This document shows positions 52,345-62,003 of a stretch of 64,000 nucleotides of DNA, in pieces; position 1 is the first letter of the stretch, and every line of letters starts with the position of its first letter. Below the pieces are notes generated by a model. The model worked only from the letters and a program-made list of their open reading frames with translations, made no database searches and was not told the origin of the DNA. The stretch is from Nitrospirota bacterium. GTDB taxonomy: Bacteria > Nitrospirota > Nitrospiria > Nitrospirales > Nitrospiraceae. The stretch lies in assembly GCA_026387665.1 (NCBI GenBank), contig JAPLLG010000003.1, positions 372,001 through 436,000 on the forward strand, given 5' to 3'. Both the position numbers and the translations under genes were made by a program.

Positions 52345-53156
52345 GGCGCCACCGTCTTCGCTGGGGCCGTGTCGATGGGATGAGACCGGTGCTCGACCGT
52401 CTGTTGCAAAAAGGCCATCTCATCAAAGGTAAAGGCCGGAGGCTTCGCCGCCTCGGACAATACTCGATCAGGCTGTTGCTGCATCGCCAGACTCAAACGG
52501 TTGACAGAATCGACCCCCTTCACCATCTTTTTCGTCACCGTACTGCCGACGAGCGGACGAAACAGCGACACGAGGCCTGACAACAGGCGATTGTCCAATC
52601 TCGTGTAATAGACGAACGTGCTGTCCATCGCCTCGGCTCCACTCGAGTCCGCCACCTGATTCATCCTGAGCAACACCACGGCCTTCCCGGCAATGTGCGG
52701 AAGGAGGCGGCTGTGGTGCGATCCTTCCAGGTAATAGATCCGGCTGGTGCGGTCCTGATAGACGAGCTGGACGATGCCCTCTGTCCCCTCGCCATCATTG
52801 CCCCAATAACGCACGGAACCACGCGGCTCCGATTGATAGGGTGCGATGCCGAGGCGATTGATCAGGGACGCGGTCATGGGTGGACGATCCAAGAGATGGA
52901 GATAGACCGATTCAGACAACGAAGTGCGCACCGGGCCCAGCTTATTCGCCGTCGTGTAGTTACTGATGATCGGTTGCAGCTTGCAGACCCAGTCCGCCTC
53001 AACCAGTTCAACCGGAAAGGCTACCCCCGCATGGAGGGACGGTAAGGAGCAGGTTTCCGAATGGGCCGGGCGTGAATCTACCGCCACACTCAGCCCGATC
53101 ACGCAAGCTAGCCAGAGTGCGCCGAATCTGAGCGGAAAAAACCACGCGGGAATCAT
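52341..53156 (-). CDS. Exported protein, function unknown
   Basis: The 271-residue protein starts with a hydrophobic signal (FGALWLACVIGLSVAVDSRP). A mixed alpha/beta region follows (FPVELVEADWVCKLQPIISN, SESVYLHLLDRPPMTASLIN, GIVQLVYQDRTSRIYYLEG), then a C-terminal hydrophobic/basic part and an acidic tail. I recognise no motif. Coupling to the MFS gene (ATGA overlap) suggests a shared export function. Confidence 0.65.
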   Translation of the reverse strand: MIPAWFFPLRFGALWLACVIGLSVAVDSRPAHSETCSLPSLHAGVAFPVELVEADWVCKLQPIISNYTTANKLGPVRTSLSESVYLHLLDRPPMTASLINRLGIAPYQSEPRGSVRYWGNDGEGTEGIVQLVYQDRTSRIYYLEGSHHSRLLPHIAGKAVVLLRMNQVADSSGAEAMDSTFVYYTRLDNRLLSGLVSLFRPLVGSTVTKKMVKGVDSVNRLSLAMQQQPDRVLSEAAKPPAFTFDEMAFLQQTVEHRSHPIDTAPAKTVAP

Positions 53157-53395
53157 GATCGCTGCCTTCGAATATGGATGGCGAGACAGGCGCGAAAAAA
53201 CTGCGTGGGATATTGACGCAAACGTGCCTGTCGCACCGAAGCTTCACACGGCGGCAACACAAGACCTCCGAAGGACAGCCTGCCATTGGTGCGTGCGCCA
53301 AAATAGAGCAATGAACCAATACCTCCAACAAAATTGAATAACCGCCACTTAATTTCTTGCAGAAATCGATTATACTTCATTACAGAACAACCCTA

Positions 53396-53421
53396 ATGGT
53401 CCACTGACGTCAGTGGACCAT
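53396..53421. promoter_or_regulatory. 26-bp perfect palindrome, likely operator of the globin gene
   Basis: ATGGTCCACTGAC and GTCAGTGGACCAT form an uninterrupted perfect inverted repeat. It ends 29 bp before the globin ATG and lies about 20 bp after a -10-like TATACT at 53371-53376. A dimeric repressor could block transcription here, or the transcript could form a hairpin. The sequence does not match FNR or NsrR sites. Confidence 0.7.
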
Positions 53422-53450
53422 CTCTCAACCAGACAAACGGAGCGCTAGTT

Positions 53451-53891
53451 ATGAGCGAAGAAAAATACCCGACCTTATACCATGCCGTCGGCGGCAAACC
53501 CACGCTCGAAAAGGTTCACAAAATATTCTACGACATACTCTACGCACACCCCTGGCTTGGGCAGTATTTTCATGGCATGCCGCAAAATGTCATCGAATCC
53601 CAACAAACTGATTTCATGACCTGCGCCATGGGCGGCCCGGAAGTCTATAGTGGCAAATTCCCCGCTCCTACTCACAAACATATGTATATCACCGAAGAAA
53701 TGTTCGACTTGCGGCAAACCTTGCTGAAACAGGCCCTTGAAAAGGCACAGGTCCCCGCTGAGCTTGCAGGAAAATGGCTTAACATCGATGCGTCATTTCG
53801 CAGCGGACTGGTCAAAGCCTCGTTGACCGATTGCGAGAAGAGATACGCGACGGATCTTATTTTGAATTTTCAGAATCCGCTGGCTCGGTAG
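53451..53891 (+). CDS. Truncated haemoglobin
   Basis: The 146-residue protein matches the truncated-globin fold: LYHAVGGKPTLEKVHKIFYD, HPWLGQYFHGMPQNVIESQQ, DFMTCAMGGPEVYSGK and the proximal-His region APTHKHMYITEEMFDLRQ. Members bind O2, NO or CO and often protect against nitrosative stress. The 26-bp palindrome upstream suggests tight regulation. NO handling would be useful in a nitrite oxidiser, but that is inference. Confidence 0.9.
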   Translation: MSEEKYPTLYHAVGGKPTLEKVHKIFYDILYAHPWLGQYFHGMPQNVIESQQTDFMTCAMGGPEVYSGKFPAPTHKHMYITEEMFDLRQTLLKQALEKAQVPAELAGKWLNIDASFRSGLVKASLTDCEKRYATDLILNFQNPLAR

Positions 53892-53966
53892 GATACCACG
53901 CAGCATCCCGGTCTGGGACGACAGCCGCAAGGGTAACGGGGGAAATGCCCGAGAGGAGCCGGCTCA

Positions 53967-55085
53967 TCACAGATCTCCTTCCACAACCACATCGTCCCCG
54001 ATACGGCGAACCGTGACGTGATGTAAGGCCAATGCCTGAGCCAAGCGTTTCGGGCTGCGGCCGCCGATCATGGCCTTGGCATCCTGCCCTCCCATCAGAG
54101 TCGGCGCGAGATAGAGCAACACGTGATTGACCAGTTTAGCCCGTAACGCTGCGGCATTGACGGTGCTGCCCCCCTCGATAAGCAGAGAGGTGACTCCCCG
54201 CTTGCCCAAGAGCGTCAGCAGAGCAGGAAACGACACATGCCCATTCTTCGTCGAGAGGGAGACGACTTCCACCCCTGCCAGCGCCAAGAGCCGGCGCCGT
54301 GATGTAGCCGCACGACTCGTGGTGGCAATCAAGGTCTTCGCCACATCCTGCTTGGCGCAGATCTTCGCCTTCGGCTTTGTCCTCAGTCGGCTATCGAGCA
54401 CGACACGCAACGGTTGCTTCGGCGCCAGCTTGAGTGGACGGTCGGACAATCGCGCTGTCAACGAGGAATTATCCTTGAGCACTGTGCCGACTCCGACAAG
54501 CACCGCATCCACCTGACTCCGCAGCCGGTGGACAGCGCGTCTTGCGAGCGGTCCCGTAATCCATTGCGACTCTCCCTGCGCCGTCGCCACCTTCCCGTCC
54601 AACGTCATGCCAGCTTTGAGAATCACATAGGGACGGCCCGTCGTGACCCAATGGAGATAGGCGCGATTCAACTCTGCGGCTGCCTCGCGCGCAATCCCGG
54701 TCGTCACAGCAATGCCAGCCTTGCGCAAGGCGGCCACGCCGCGGCCCTTCACCAGAGGATTCGGATCGGTCATCGCCACCACCACCTCTCGCACACCTGA
54801 CTGAATAACAGTCGGCACGCAAGGAGGGGTTCGCTTCAGGAGGTGGCAACAGGGTTCGAGCGTGACATAGAGGGTCGCGCCCTTGGCGCGCAACCCTGCT
54901 TGCTTGAGGGCAAGAATTTCTGCGTGGGGCTGTCCCGGACCCTGGTGATAGCCTTGTCCGACAATGCGGCCGTTCTTGACCACAAGGGAACCGACCATGG
55001 GATTCGGGCTGGTCTTGCCCAGGCCCTTCGCCGCGAGACGAAGCGCCAGGGTCATGAAGTGGAGATGCGTGGAGGTAGCAGTCAC
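53967..55085 (-). CDS. ribD: Bifunctional riboflavin deaminase/reductase RibD
   Basis: The 372-residue protein has the deaminase domain with HFMTLALRLAAKGLGKTSPN, the zinc site in QPHAEILALKQAGLRAKG and VTLEPCCHLLKRTPPC (HAE...PCC...C), and the reductase domain (RPYVILKAGMTLDGKVA, SQWITGPLARRAVHRLRSQV, SLLIEGGSTVNAAALRAKLV). It carries out the second and third steps of riboflavin synthesis. The ATG overlaps the ppdK stop by 4 bp, an unusual pairing for ribD. Confidence 0.93.
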   Translation of the reverse strand: MTATSTHLHFMTLALRLAAKGLGKTSPNPMVGSLVVKNGRIVGQGYHQGPGQPHAEILALKQAGLRAKGATLYVTLEPCCHLLKRTPPCVPTVIQSGVREVVVAMTDPNPLVKGRGVAALRKAGIAVTTGIAREAAAELNRAYLHWVTTGRPYVILKAGMTLDGKVATAQGESQWITGPLARRAVHRLRSQVDAVLVGVGTVLKDNSSLTARLSDRPLKLAPKQPLRVVLDSRLRTKPKAKICAKQDVAKTLIATTSRAATSRRRLLALAGVEVVSLSTKNGHVSFPALLTLLGKRGVTSLLIEGGSTVNAAALRAKLVNHVLLYLAPTLMGGQDAKAMIGGRSPKRLAQALALHHVTVRRIGDDVVVEGDL

Positions 55086-57940
55086 CGTTCCTTGCGCGTG
55101 ACACGCGATCGGCTGCGAGGAGCCGACTTCGGTTTGGCAATCTTGGCGGCCTTCGTCTTCGAGTTCGTCGCCGCCTTTGCGGTCTTCTTTGCCTTCGCAC
55201 GAGCCCCTGAGGCCTTGCGCTTGGGGGCTGTACTATTCGATTCTTCTTCGGCCAAGGCTGCATGGGCCGCAGCCAGCCTCGCAATGGCGACACGATAGGG
55301 CGAGCAGCTCACATAGTCTAGGCCGAGCTCATGGCAGAACTCGACGGAGCTGGGATCGCCTCCATGTTCACCGCAGATGCCGAGCTTGATCCCTGGGCGT
55401 GTCTTCCGGCCCCCGATGATGGCCTGTTTCATCAAGGCCCCCACCCCTTCCCGATCGAGCGTCGCAAAGGGATCCGCGTCCATGATATTGGCGGTTCGAT
55501 AGAAATCGATAAACTTCGCCGCATCGTCGCGGGAGAACCCGAACGTGGTTTGGGTGAGATCGTTCGTGCCGAAGGAAAAGAACTCCGCCTCGGTCGCGAT
55601 GCGATCCGCCGTCACGGCGGCACGAGGCAGTTCGATCATCGTACCCACGAGATAGGAAAGCTTCACGTTGTACCGCTTCATCGTCTCCTGCGCCACTTCG
55701 CGAACCAAATCTTTCTGCGCTTTCATTTCCGAGACCATCCCCACCAGCGGGATCATGATCTCCGGGACGATCTTCTTCCCTTCCTTGGCCAGCTCGCAGG
55801 CGGCTTCCATGATGGCCCGCGCCTGCATGCGAGTAATCTCCGGCATCGTAATCCCGAGCCGGCAGCCGCGTAACCCCAGCATGGGATTGAACTCGTGGAG
55901 TTCCTCCACGCGGGCCAGCAACCGGCGCTTCTCTTCGAGCCTGGCTCCGTCGCGCCCGGTCAGCTCCAGCTGCGCGATCTCCACCATCAAGTCTTCACGC
56001 TTCGGCAGAAACTCATGCAGCGGAGGATCGAGCAAACGAATGGTGACGGGGAAGCCGGCCATCTCGCGATACAGCCCGATGAAATCCTGTTTTTGTAGCG
56101 GCAGGAGTTGATCGAGGAACTTTTCCCGCTCTTCTTTCGTCCGCGCCAGAATCATCTTCTGCATGATCGTGATGCGATCCTCGGCGAAGAACATATGTTC
56201 CGTCCGACAGAGTCCAATTCCTTCGGCGCCAAAACCCCGCGCGATTTTCGCCTGATCCGGCACATCCGCATTAGCACGAACATGAAGCGTCCGCACGCTG
56301 TCGGCCCAGGACAGAATCAAGGCGAACCGCTGGTACTTATCCGACTTCTTCGCATCCAGCTTGCCCTGGATGACTTGAATAATTTCTGATTCGACGACTG
56401 GCAGGTCCCCCTCGTACACATTGCCGGTCGAGCCGTTGATCGAGAGATAGTCCCCCTCGCGGAACACCTTGGCTCCGATACGAACGGACTCGTCGTCCAA
56501 CACCTCCACCGCATCGCAGCCGGCCACACAGACCTTCCCCATTTGCCGTGCAACCACCGCCGCGTGGGACGTCATCCCACCGCGCGCCGTCAAAAATCCC
56601 GCCGCGGCATTCATGCCATGAATATCGTCGGGGCTCGTCTCCTGCCGGACCAAGACCACGCGAATCCCGGCCGCTTTCATCTCAACGGCCTTATCTGGCG
56701 TAAGGGCGATCTTCCCGGCTGCCGCGCCAGGTCCGGCCGGGAGCCCCTTCCCCAGCGGATTGGACTTCGACTCTTCTTTCGTGTCGAAAATTGGATAGAG
56801 ATATTGCGACAACTGCTCAGGCCCGATCCGCTGCACCGCTTCCTTCTTCGAGATCAGGCCTTCTCTGACCATATCGACGGCAATCTTCACGGCAGCGATG
56901 CCGGTCCGTTTGCCGACCCTGGTCTGCAACATATAGAGCTTGCCCTCTTGAATCGTAAACTCCAAATCGAGCATGTCCCGGTAATGTTTTTCGAGCTTCT
57001 TATAGGTGTGCTCCAGCTCCTTGTAGGCCTCCGGCACATTCTTCGCGAGGGCATTCACCGGAAGCGGAGTCCTGATGCCGGCCACCACATCTTCGCCCTG
57101 GGCATTCATCAAACATTCGCCGAAAAAGTTCTTGTCGCCGGACGCCGGATCGCGCGTAAAGGCCACACCGGTTCCGCTCGTCTCTCCCATGTTGCCGAAG
57201 ACCATCGCCACCACATTGATGGCCGTGCCCCAGGAATCGGGAATCCCGTAGAGCCGCCGATAGGTCACCGCCCGCGCGCCGAACCAGGAGGAAAAGACGG
57301 CGTTGACCGCCAAGCGAAGCTGCTCCAGCGGCTCATCGGGGAACTCTTTCTTGGTTTCCTCCTTGACGAGGGCCTTGAAACTGGCCACTAGCTCACGCAG
57401 ATGCCGCGCGTCGAGATGGGTCTCATGCGCCACACCAACTTCAGCCTTCTTGTACTTGAGGATCGCTTCGAAATGTTCGCGCGGCACGCCCATGACGATG
57501 CTGCCGTACATGGCGACGAACCGCCGATAGCTATCCTGGGCGAACCGATCGTTGCGGGTCTTGGCCGCCAGCCCCTCGACCGTCTTGGTCGTGAGACCGA
57601 CATTCAGTACCGTATCCATCATGCCCGGCATCGAGGCCCTGGCGCCCGACCGGACCGAGACCAGCAAGGGCCGCTCGGGATCGCCGAACCCCATGCCCAT
57701 CGACCGTTCGATCCGCTTCAGCGATTTCAAGGCGTCGTCCCACATGCCGGGAGGATACTTTTTCCCGTTCTTGTAATATTCAACACAGGCCTCGGTGGAA
57801 ATCGTGAAGCCGGGCGGAACGGAGATGCCGAGGTTCGTCATTTCGGCAAGCCCGGCGCCCTTCCCACCCAGGAGCTCCTTCATGTTGGATGCGCCTTCGG
57901 CTTTGCCATCGCCAAAGTAGTACACGTATTTCTTTGCCAC
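55082..57940 (-). CDS. ppdK: Pyruvate, phosphate dikinase, with a basic C-terminal tail
   Basis: The 952-residue enzyme interconverts pyruvate, ATP and phosphate with PEP, AMP and PPi. It has the ATP-grasp N-terminus (YVYYFGDGKAEGASNMKELL), the swivelling His domain with GGMTSHAAVVARQMGKVCVA, and the PEP-binding barrel (EGIGLCRTEHMFF, LGLRGCRLGITMPEIT, FSFGTNDLTQTTFGFSRDD, ICGEHGGDPSSVEFCHEL). After the usual end comes a tail of about 50 residues rich in Lys, Ala, Arg and Ser (KRKASGARAKAKKTAKAATN), like histone H1 tails. This direction is useful for gluconeogenesis from reverse-TCA-derived pyruvate. Confidence 0.95.
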   Translation of the reverse strand: MAKKYVYYFGDGKAEGASNMKELLGGKGAGLAEMTNLGISVPPGFTISTEACVEYYKNGKKYPPGMWDDALKSLKRIERSMGMGFGDPERPLLVSVRSGARASMPGMMDTVLNVGLTTKTVEGLAAKTRNDRFAQDSYRRFVAMYGSIVMGVPREHFEAILKYKKAEVGVAHETHLDARHLRELVASFKALVKEETKKEFPDEPLEQLRLAVNAVFSSWFGARAVTYRRLYGIPDSWGTAINVVAMVFGNMGETSGTGVAFTRDPASGDKNFFGECLMNAQGEDVVAGIRTPLPVNALAKNVPEAYKELEHTYKKLEKHYRDMLDLEFTIQEGKLYMLQTRVGKRTGIAAVKIAVDMVREGLISKKEAVQRIGPEQLSQYLYPIFDTKEESKSNPLGKGLPAGPGAAAGKIALTPDKAVEMKAAGIRVVLVRQETSPDDIHGMNAAAGFLTARGGMTSHAAVVARQMGKVCVAGCDAVEVLDDESVRIGAKVFREGDYLSINGSTGNVYEGDLPVVESEIIQVIQGKLDAKKSDKYQRFALILSWADSVRTLHVRANADVPDQAKIARGFGAEGIGLCRTEHMFFAEDRITIMQKMILARTKEEREKFLDQLLPLQKQDFIGLYREMAGFPVTIRLLDPPLHEFLPKREDLMVEIAQLELTGRDGARLEEKRRLLARVEELHEFNPMLGLRGCRLGITMPEITRMQARAIMEAACELAKEGKKIVPEIMIPLVGMVSEMKAQKDLVREVAQETMKRYNVKLSYLVGTMIELPRAAVTADRIATEAEFFSFGTNDLTQTTFGFSRDDAAKFIDFYRTANIMDADPFATLDREGVGALMKQAIIGGRKTRPGIKLGICGEHGGDPSSVEFCHELGLDYVSCSPYRVAIARLAAAHAALAEEESNSTAPKRKASGARAKAKKTAKAATNSKTKAAKIAKPKSAPRSRSRVTRKER

Positions 57941-57969
57941 GCTGCCCTCTCCTTCGCGTTGAGTTCAGT

Positions 57970-58461
57970 TCAATGGACGAGCGATGCCCCGGGACCGGCG
58001 GCGGATTCGAGACGCAGCCGATACCGGCTGACCAGATACCACTTCGCCACCAGCCCGGACGCAATGACCGCCACCACAAACATCACCAATATGAGCAACC
58101 GGTAGTCGGCGTGAATGCGCTGGTCCGCATAATACTGCCCGTCCGGCCCCTGCTGAAACGTGATCTCCCGTTGAATCTGATGGGTCTGGCCTGAAGGATC
58201 GGAAAGATTGATCCATTCCGAGCAGAAGGGCACCGGGTCAGATGCTCCTGTGAGGGCCTGCCATCTGAGCCGCAAACAAATATCTTGTTTGGGGTTGAAT
58301 ACATCGGGGGTCGCTGCCAGTTCATCGAGATTGATCCCACTGGCCCATAATCCGACCAGCACAATCGCATTGCAGAGAACCATCATGACAAGAGACACGT
58401 AGGTGGTGAACCGACGGATGCGCCTCGCCTGACGCTGATCGCCTGACAATGGTTGATCCAT
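57970..58461 (-). CDS. Membrane-anchored protein, function unknown
   Basis: The 163-residue protein has a first hydrophobic helix (TYVSLVMMVLCNAIVLVGLW), a soluble middle (NLDELAATPDVFNPKQDICL, PFCSEWINLSDPSGQTHQIQ) with two cysteines, and a second helix (LLILVMFVVAVIASGLVAKW). It lies 29 bp before ppdK and follows glyS in the same direction. No family is recognised. Confidence 0.65.
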   Translation of the reverse strand: MDQPLSGDQRQARRIRRFTTYVSLVMMVLCNAIVLVGLWASGINLDELAATPDVFNPKQDICLRLRWQALTGASDPVPFCSEWINLSDPSGQTHQIQREITFQQGPDGQYYADQRIHADYRLLILVMFVVAVIASGLVAKWYLVSRYRLRLESAAGPGASLVH

Positions 58462-58488
58462 TCCCCACCCAATTCGTCTCTCTGTCTA

Positions 58489-58583
58489 ACAGGCGTCAGG
58501 AGAGTCCCCGACTGCGCGCGTCCCACAAGGCCCTTCTCAGGGCGCGCGTTGCGCGAGCACGGGGGACTCTCCTGATCACCTGT
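58489..58583. terminator. Long GC-rich hairpin after glyS
   Basis: The left arm ACAGGCGTCAGGAGAGTCCC (58489 onwards) matches the right arm GGGGACTCTCCTGATCACCT (58562 onwards) as a 21-22 bp imperfect stem, and the loop holds a further GC-rich hairpin. It starts two bases after the glyS stop, so it may terminate or stabilise that transcript. Its size suggests a dispersed repeat rather than a simple terminator. Confidence 0.55.
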
Positions 58584-58585
58584 CC

Positions 58586-60775
58586 CTACCCCCCTTGTAC
58601 CACAATCTGCGAAAAGTCCGCGAATGAGTTGAAGAAAACATCCACGTCCTGGAGCAGCGACAAGCGGTTGCTCCGGACAGCCTGATCCTCGGCGTTCACC
58701 ATAACTGCGGCAAAAAACGCATCGATGGCCGGCTTCATCCGTACCAGCGCATCCAGGGCCTGGCCATAGTCCCCACGAGTCATCGCGGATTTCATCTTCT
58801 CCCGTTCATCCACCGTCGCCTGATAGAGCGCCGACTCAGTCGGATTCTCGAACCGCGCCGTATCGACCGGTTTGCGATCCCACTGTTCCTTCTCGACAAG
58901 CCGGTGCGCCCGCTTGAAGCCGACGATCAAGGGATCGAACTCAGGCTTCGTCGTCACGGACTCCAACGCCTTCATTCTCTGCACGAGATCCACGAGATCC
59001 AGCGCCTTGCCATGAGCCTGTTTAAGCACCGCTTCGATCACGTCATCCCGCAAGGCATGAACGATCCTGGCGTAATGTCGAACCCGCTCAAAAATGAATT
59101 CCGTCATCCGACGCCGGCCCTCTTGCTCGGAATCAGAAGCCCCCTTGAAGCCATCGGCGATAACCAAGCTTCTCGCGGCATCGACGTAGCCCCCCACGTC
59201 GATACGTAGCTTGCTCTCCAGAATAATCCGGACGATGGCCGTGGCATTTCGACGCAAGGCAAAGGGATCTTCCGACCCGGTCGGCACAAGGCCCACGTAG
59301 AAGAAAGCCGCGACTGAATCCAACCGGTCAGCCAGCGACAGCACTTGGCCTGCTGTGGTCTTGGGCAGCTCCCCTTCGATCGATCGCGGCAGATACTGCT
59401 CACGGATGGCCTGACTGACCGTTTCTGATTCCCCATCATGTTTGGCGTACTCGCCCCCCATGATGCCCTGCAGTTCCGGGAACTCACCGACCACACCGGT
59501 GAGCAAGTCGGCCTTGCAGAGATCCGCAGCCCTCTCACAAGCCTGCTTCAACTCACCATCGTGCGGTCGCAAGCTCGACGCGATGAAGCTGGCCAGCTTC
59601 CTGATCCGCTGCTGCTTCTTCTCCATCGTGCCGAGCTTCTGGTGGAACGTGACCCCGGCCAGTTTTGCCACCCGCTCCGCAAGCTTGATCTTCCGGTCCT
59701 CGTCGAAAAAGAACTTGGCATCGGACAGACGAGCAGCCAGAACCCGCTCGTTGCCTTCGCGAATCAATCCCATGTCTTTGGCGCGATTGTTGGTCACAGC
59801 GATGAAATGGGGGACCAGCTTCCCTGTCTCTTTGTGCAGCAAGGAGAAGAACCCCTGATGTTCTTTCATCGAGGTAATCAAAATCTCTTGAGGCACTTCC
59901 AGATAGGCAGGCTTGAAGGAGCCGATAATGGCATTGGGACATTCGGTCGTATAGACCGCCTGATCCAGCAAGTCCTCATCCACATTCAAGACAAACCCGG
60001 TCTCCTTGCACAGGGCCGCGATCTGTTCTTCGATCATGTGACGGCGGCGCTGCGGATCGGCCATGACGCCCTGCCGTTCTAGCCCCTTCAGATAGGACTG
60101 GGCGTCTCGCACCACCAGCCCCTTGGCGCTCCCTAACACGCGATGGCCTTCGGTCTTGTTACCGGCGGTAATCCCCACTACTGCAATCGGAAGCGTAGCC
60201 CCTCCGTATAAGGCCACCAACCACCGCACTGGACGCGCGAACCGGGCGCCAGTGCTATTCCACTTCATCGCTTTCGGGAAGGTCAGTTTCGCAATCAACT
60301 GGGGAAGGAGCTCTTCCAGGACCACCTTCGTGGGCCGCCCCTCTTCCTGCTTCACCGCAAAGAGATATTCCCCCTTCGGCGTCTGGCGAACTTGCAGGTC
60401 CTGGACAGAGACTCCCTGCCCTGCGGCAAACCCCATCGCCGCTCTGGTCGGCTGACCAGCAGGATCGAAGGCCACAGACTTGGAAGGCCCCATCGCTTCC
60501 TTGACCATCGAGGCCTGCAAGGGTGCGAGGCCCTCGACCACCAAGGTCAAGCGTCGCGGGGTGCCCAAGGTGCGGATGGATTGAAACGAAAGCCGTTGAT
60601 CGTTGAACAGTTGCTCAGCCGAATCCTTAAGGGTCGCCAGGGCTGGGGCAATGAACTGATAGGGCAGTTCTTCCACGCCGATCTCCAACAACAATTCGGC
60701 AGCAGTCGCTGAAGAAGAACGCGTCCCCTTCTTCACGGAAGGAGTGGGATGGGAAGGCTTCTGAGTCTTTGGCAT
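58586..60775 (-). CDS. glyS: Glycyl-tRNA synthetase, beta subunit
   Basis: From ATG 60775, with AGAAGGA just upstream, the 729-residue protein has the normal N-terminus AELLLEIGVEELPYQFIAPA, preceded by a short basic lead. It carries GTPRRLTLVVEGLAPLQASM, VTNNRAKDMGLIREGNERVL, GIMGGEYAKHDGESETVSQA and the anticodon-binding C-terminal domain. It charges tRNA-Gly together with the alpha subunit encoded 17 bp upstream. The frame is open further upstream but without homology. Confidence 0.93.
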   Translation of the reverse strand: MPKTQKPSHPTPSVKKGTRSSSATAAELLLEIGVEELPYQFIAPALATLKDSAEQLFNDQRLSFQSIRTLGTPRRLTLVVEGLAPLQASMVKEAMGPSKSVAFDPAGQPTRAAMGFAAGQGVSVQDLQVRQTPKGEYLFAVKQEEGRPTKVVLEELLPQLIAKLTFPKAMKWNSTGARFARPVRWLVALYGGATLPIAVVGITAGNKTEGHRVLGSAKGLVVRDAQSYLKGLERQGVMADPQRRRHMIEEQIAALCKETGFVLNVDEDLLDQAVYTTECPNAIIGSFKPAYLEVPQEILITSMKEHQGFFSLLHKETGKLVPHFIAVTNNRAKDMGLIREGNERVLAARLSDAKFFFDEDRKIKLAERVAKLAGVTFHQKLGTMEKKQQRIRKLASFIASSLRPHDGELKQACERAADLCKADLLTGVVGEFPELQGIMGGEYAKHDGESETVSQAIREQYLPRSIEGELPKTTAGQVLSLADRLDSVAAFFYVGLVPTGSEDPFALRRNATAIVRIILESKLRIDVGGYVDAARSLVIADGFKGASDSEQEGRRRMTEFIFERVRHYARIVHALRDDVIEAVLKQAHGKALDLVDLVQRMKALESVTTKPEFDPLIVGFKRAHRLVEKEQWDRKPVDTARFENPTESALYQATVDEREKMKSAMTRGDYGQALDALVRMKPAIDAFFAAVMVNAEDQAVRSNRLSLLQDVDVFFNSFADFSQIVVQGG

Positions 60776-60792
60776 GGATCCTTCTGCAGTTC

Positions 60793-61734
60793 CTATGAGC
60801 GGCGGGCCACAGTTTTCGCGCGGGAGCCTGACACCTTCGCGCCATCTGGCCCCATCACGCGATTGAGCAACGGATGGCCCATCGCGGCCCGCTCTTCGAT
60901 ATAGCGTTCGGCACATTGCCGCGCCAGGGCGCGGACCCTGGCGATATAGCCGGTCCGTTCCGCCACGCTGATCGCCCCGCGGGCATCCAGCAGATTAAAG
61001 AGGTGCGAGGACTTGATACAGAACTCGTAGGCCGGAAGCGTCAACCGCTTCTCGCGATTCGCCAGCAGCCGCTGACATTCTCCCTCGAATGATTGGAACG
61101 TGGCCTTAAGCATCGCCACGTCGCCTTCTTCGAAGTTATAGGTCGAGAACTGCACTTCGGTTTCGTGATGGATATCTCCGTAGGACACGGAATCGTTCCA
61201 AGCCAGGTCGAACACTTTATTAACCTGTTGCAGATACATCGCGATCCGCTCGGTCCCATAAGTGATCTCGACCGTAATGGGATTCAGCTCGATCCCGCCG
61301 ATTTCCTGAAAGTAGGTGAACTGGGTGATCTCCATTCCGTCCAGCCGCACCTCCCAGCCCAGGCCCCAAGCGCCCAATGTGGGAGACTCCCAATCGTCTT
61401 GGATGAAACGGATGTCATGCTGTTTCGGGTCGATTCCCAGTTGGGCCAGACTCTCCAGATACAACGCTTGAATGTTGTCAGGCGCCGGCTTCAGCACGAC
61501 CTGATATTGATAGTAATGCTGCATACGATTGGGATTTTCGCCATATCGTCCATCAGTCGGACGACGACAAGGCTGGGGATAGGCAGCCCTCCAGGGCTCC
61601 GGACCAAGAGACTTGAGGAAGGTGGCGGGATGAAAGGTGCCGGCTCCCATCTCCAGATCATAGGGTTGATGGATGACACAGCCCTGCTCGGCCCAGTAGT
61701 GGTGCAATGTGAGGATGAGATCTTGGAAGGTCAC
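60793..61734 (-). CDS. glyQ: Glycyl-tRNA synthetase, alpha subunit
   Basis: The 313-residue class II synthetase subunit begins [20 protein letters not shown] and has [60 protein letters not shown] and [20 protein letters not shown]. It holds the glycine/ATP active site. It is the first gene of the glyQ-glyS pair, 17 bp before glyS. The C-terminus has a short basic extension. Confidence 0.95.
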   Translation of the reverse strand: MTFQDLILTLHHYWAEQGCVIHQPYDLEMGAGTFHPATFLKSLGPEPWRAAYPQPCRRPTDGRYGENPNRMQHYYQYQVVLKPAPDNIQALYLESLAQLGIDPKQHDIRFIQDDWESPTLGAWGLGWEVRLDGMEITQFTYFQEIGGIELNPITVEITYGTERIAMYLQQVNKVFDLAWNDSVSYGDIHHETEVQFSTYNFEEGDVAMLKATFQSFEGECQRLLANREKRLTLPAYEFCIKSSHLFNLLDARGAISVAERTGYIARVRALARQCAERYIEERAAMGHPLLNRVMGPDGAKVSGSRAKTVARRS

Positions 61735-62003
61735 AATCAGCCCTATGAGGTCATGAAATTGCTGAGTTAATACCCGGAAGCGAGGGAAGAAGCTAACAGG
61801 AACGCCTGGAAGCTGTCAAGAAACAATCCCTCTATGTTCAAGGAGTTGCATCGAAATTCTCCTGTCACTTTGCCCAATCGAGCTGGATATACGAGTGAAG
61901 CACCAGCCAACACTCGTTTGCCTGCCAGCTCTTGACGCGGCCGCTGCAATAATCTATTGTCCAAGAAAGTTGACTGACTCACTCGATATTGTGTGGTCCT
62001 GAG

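Noticed and set aside
54469-55293. 274-residue minus-strand frame
   Set aside because: Arg-rich shadow of ribD and the ppdK tail.
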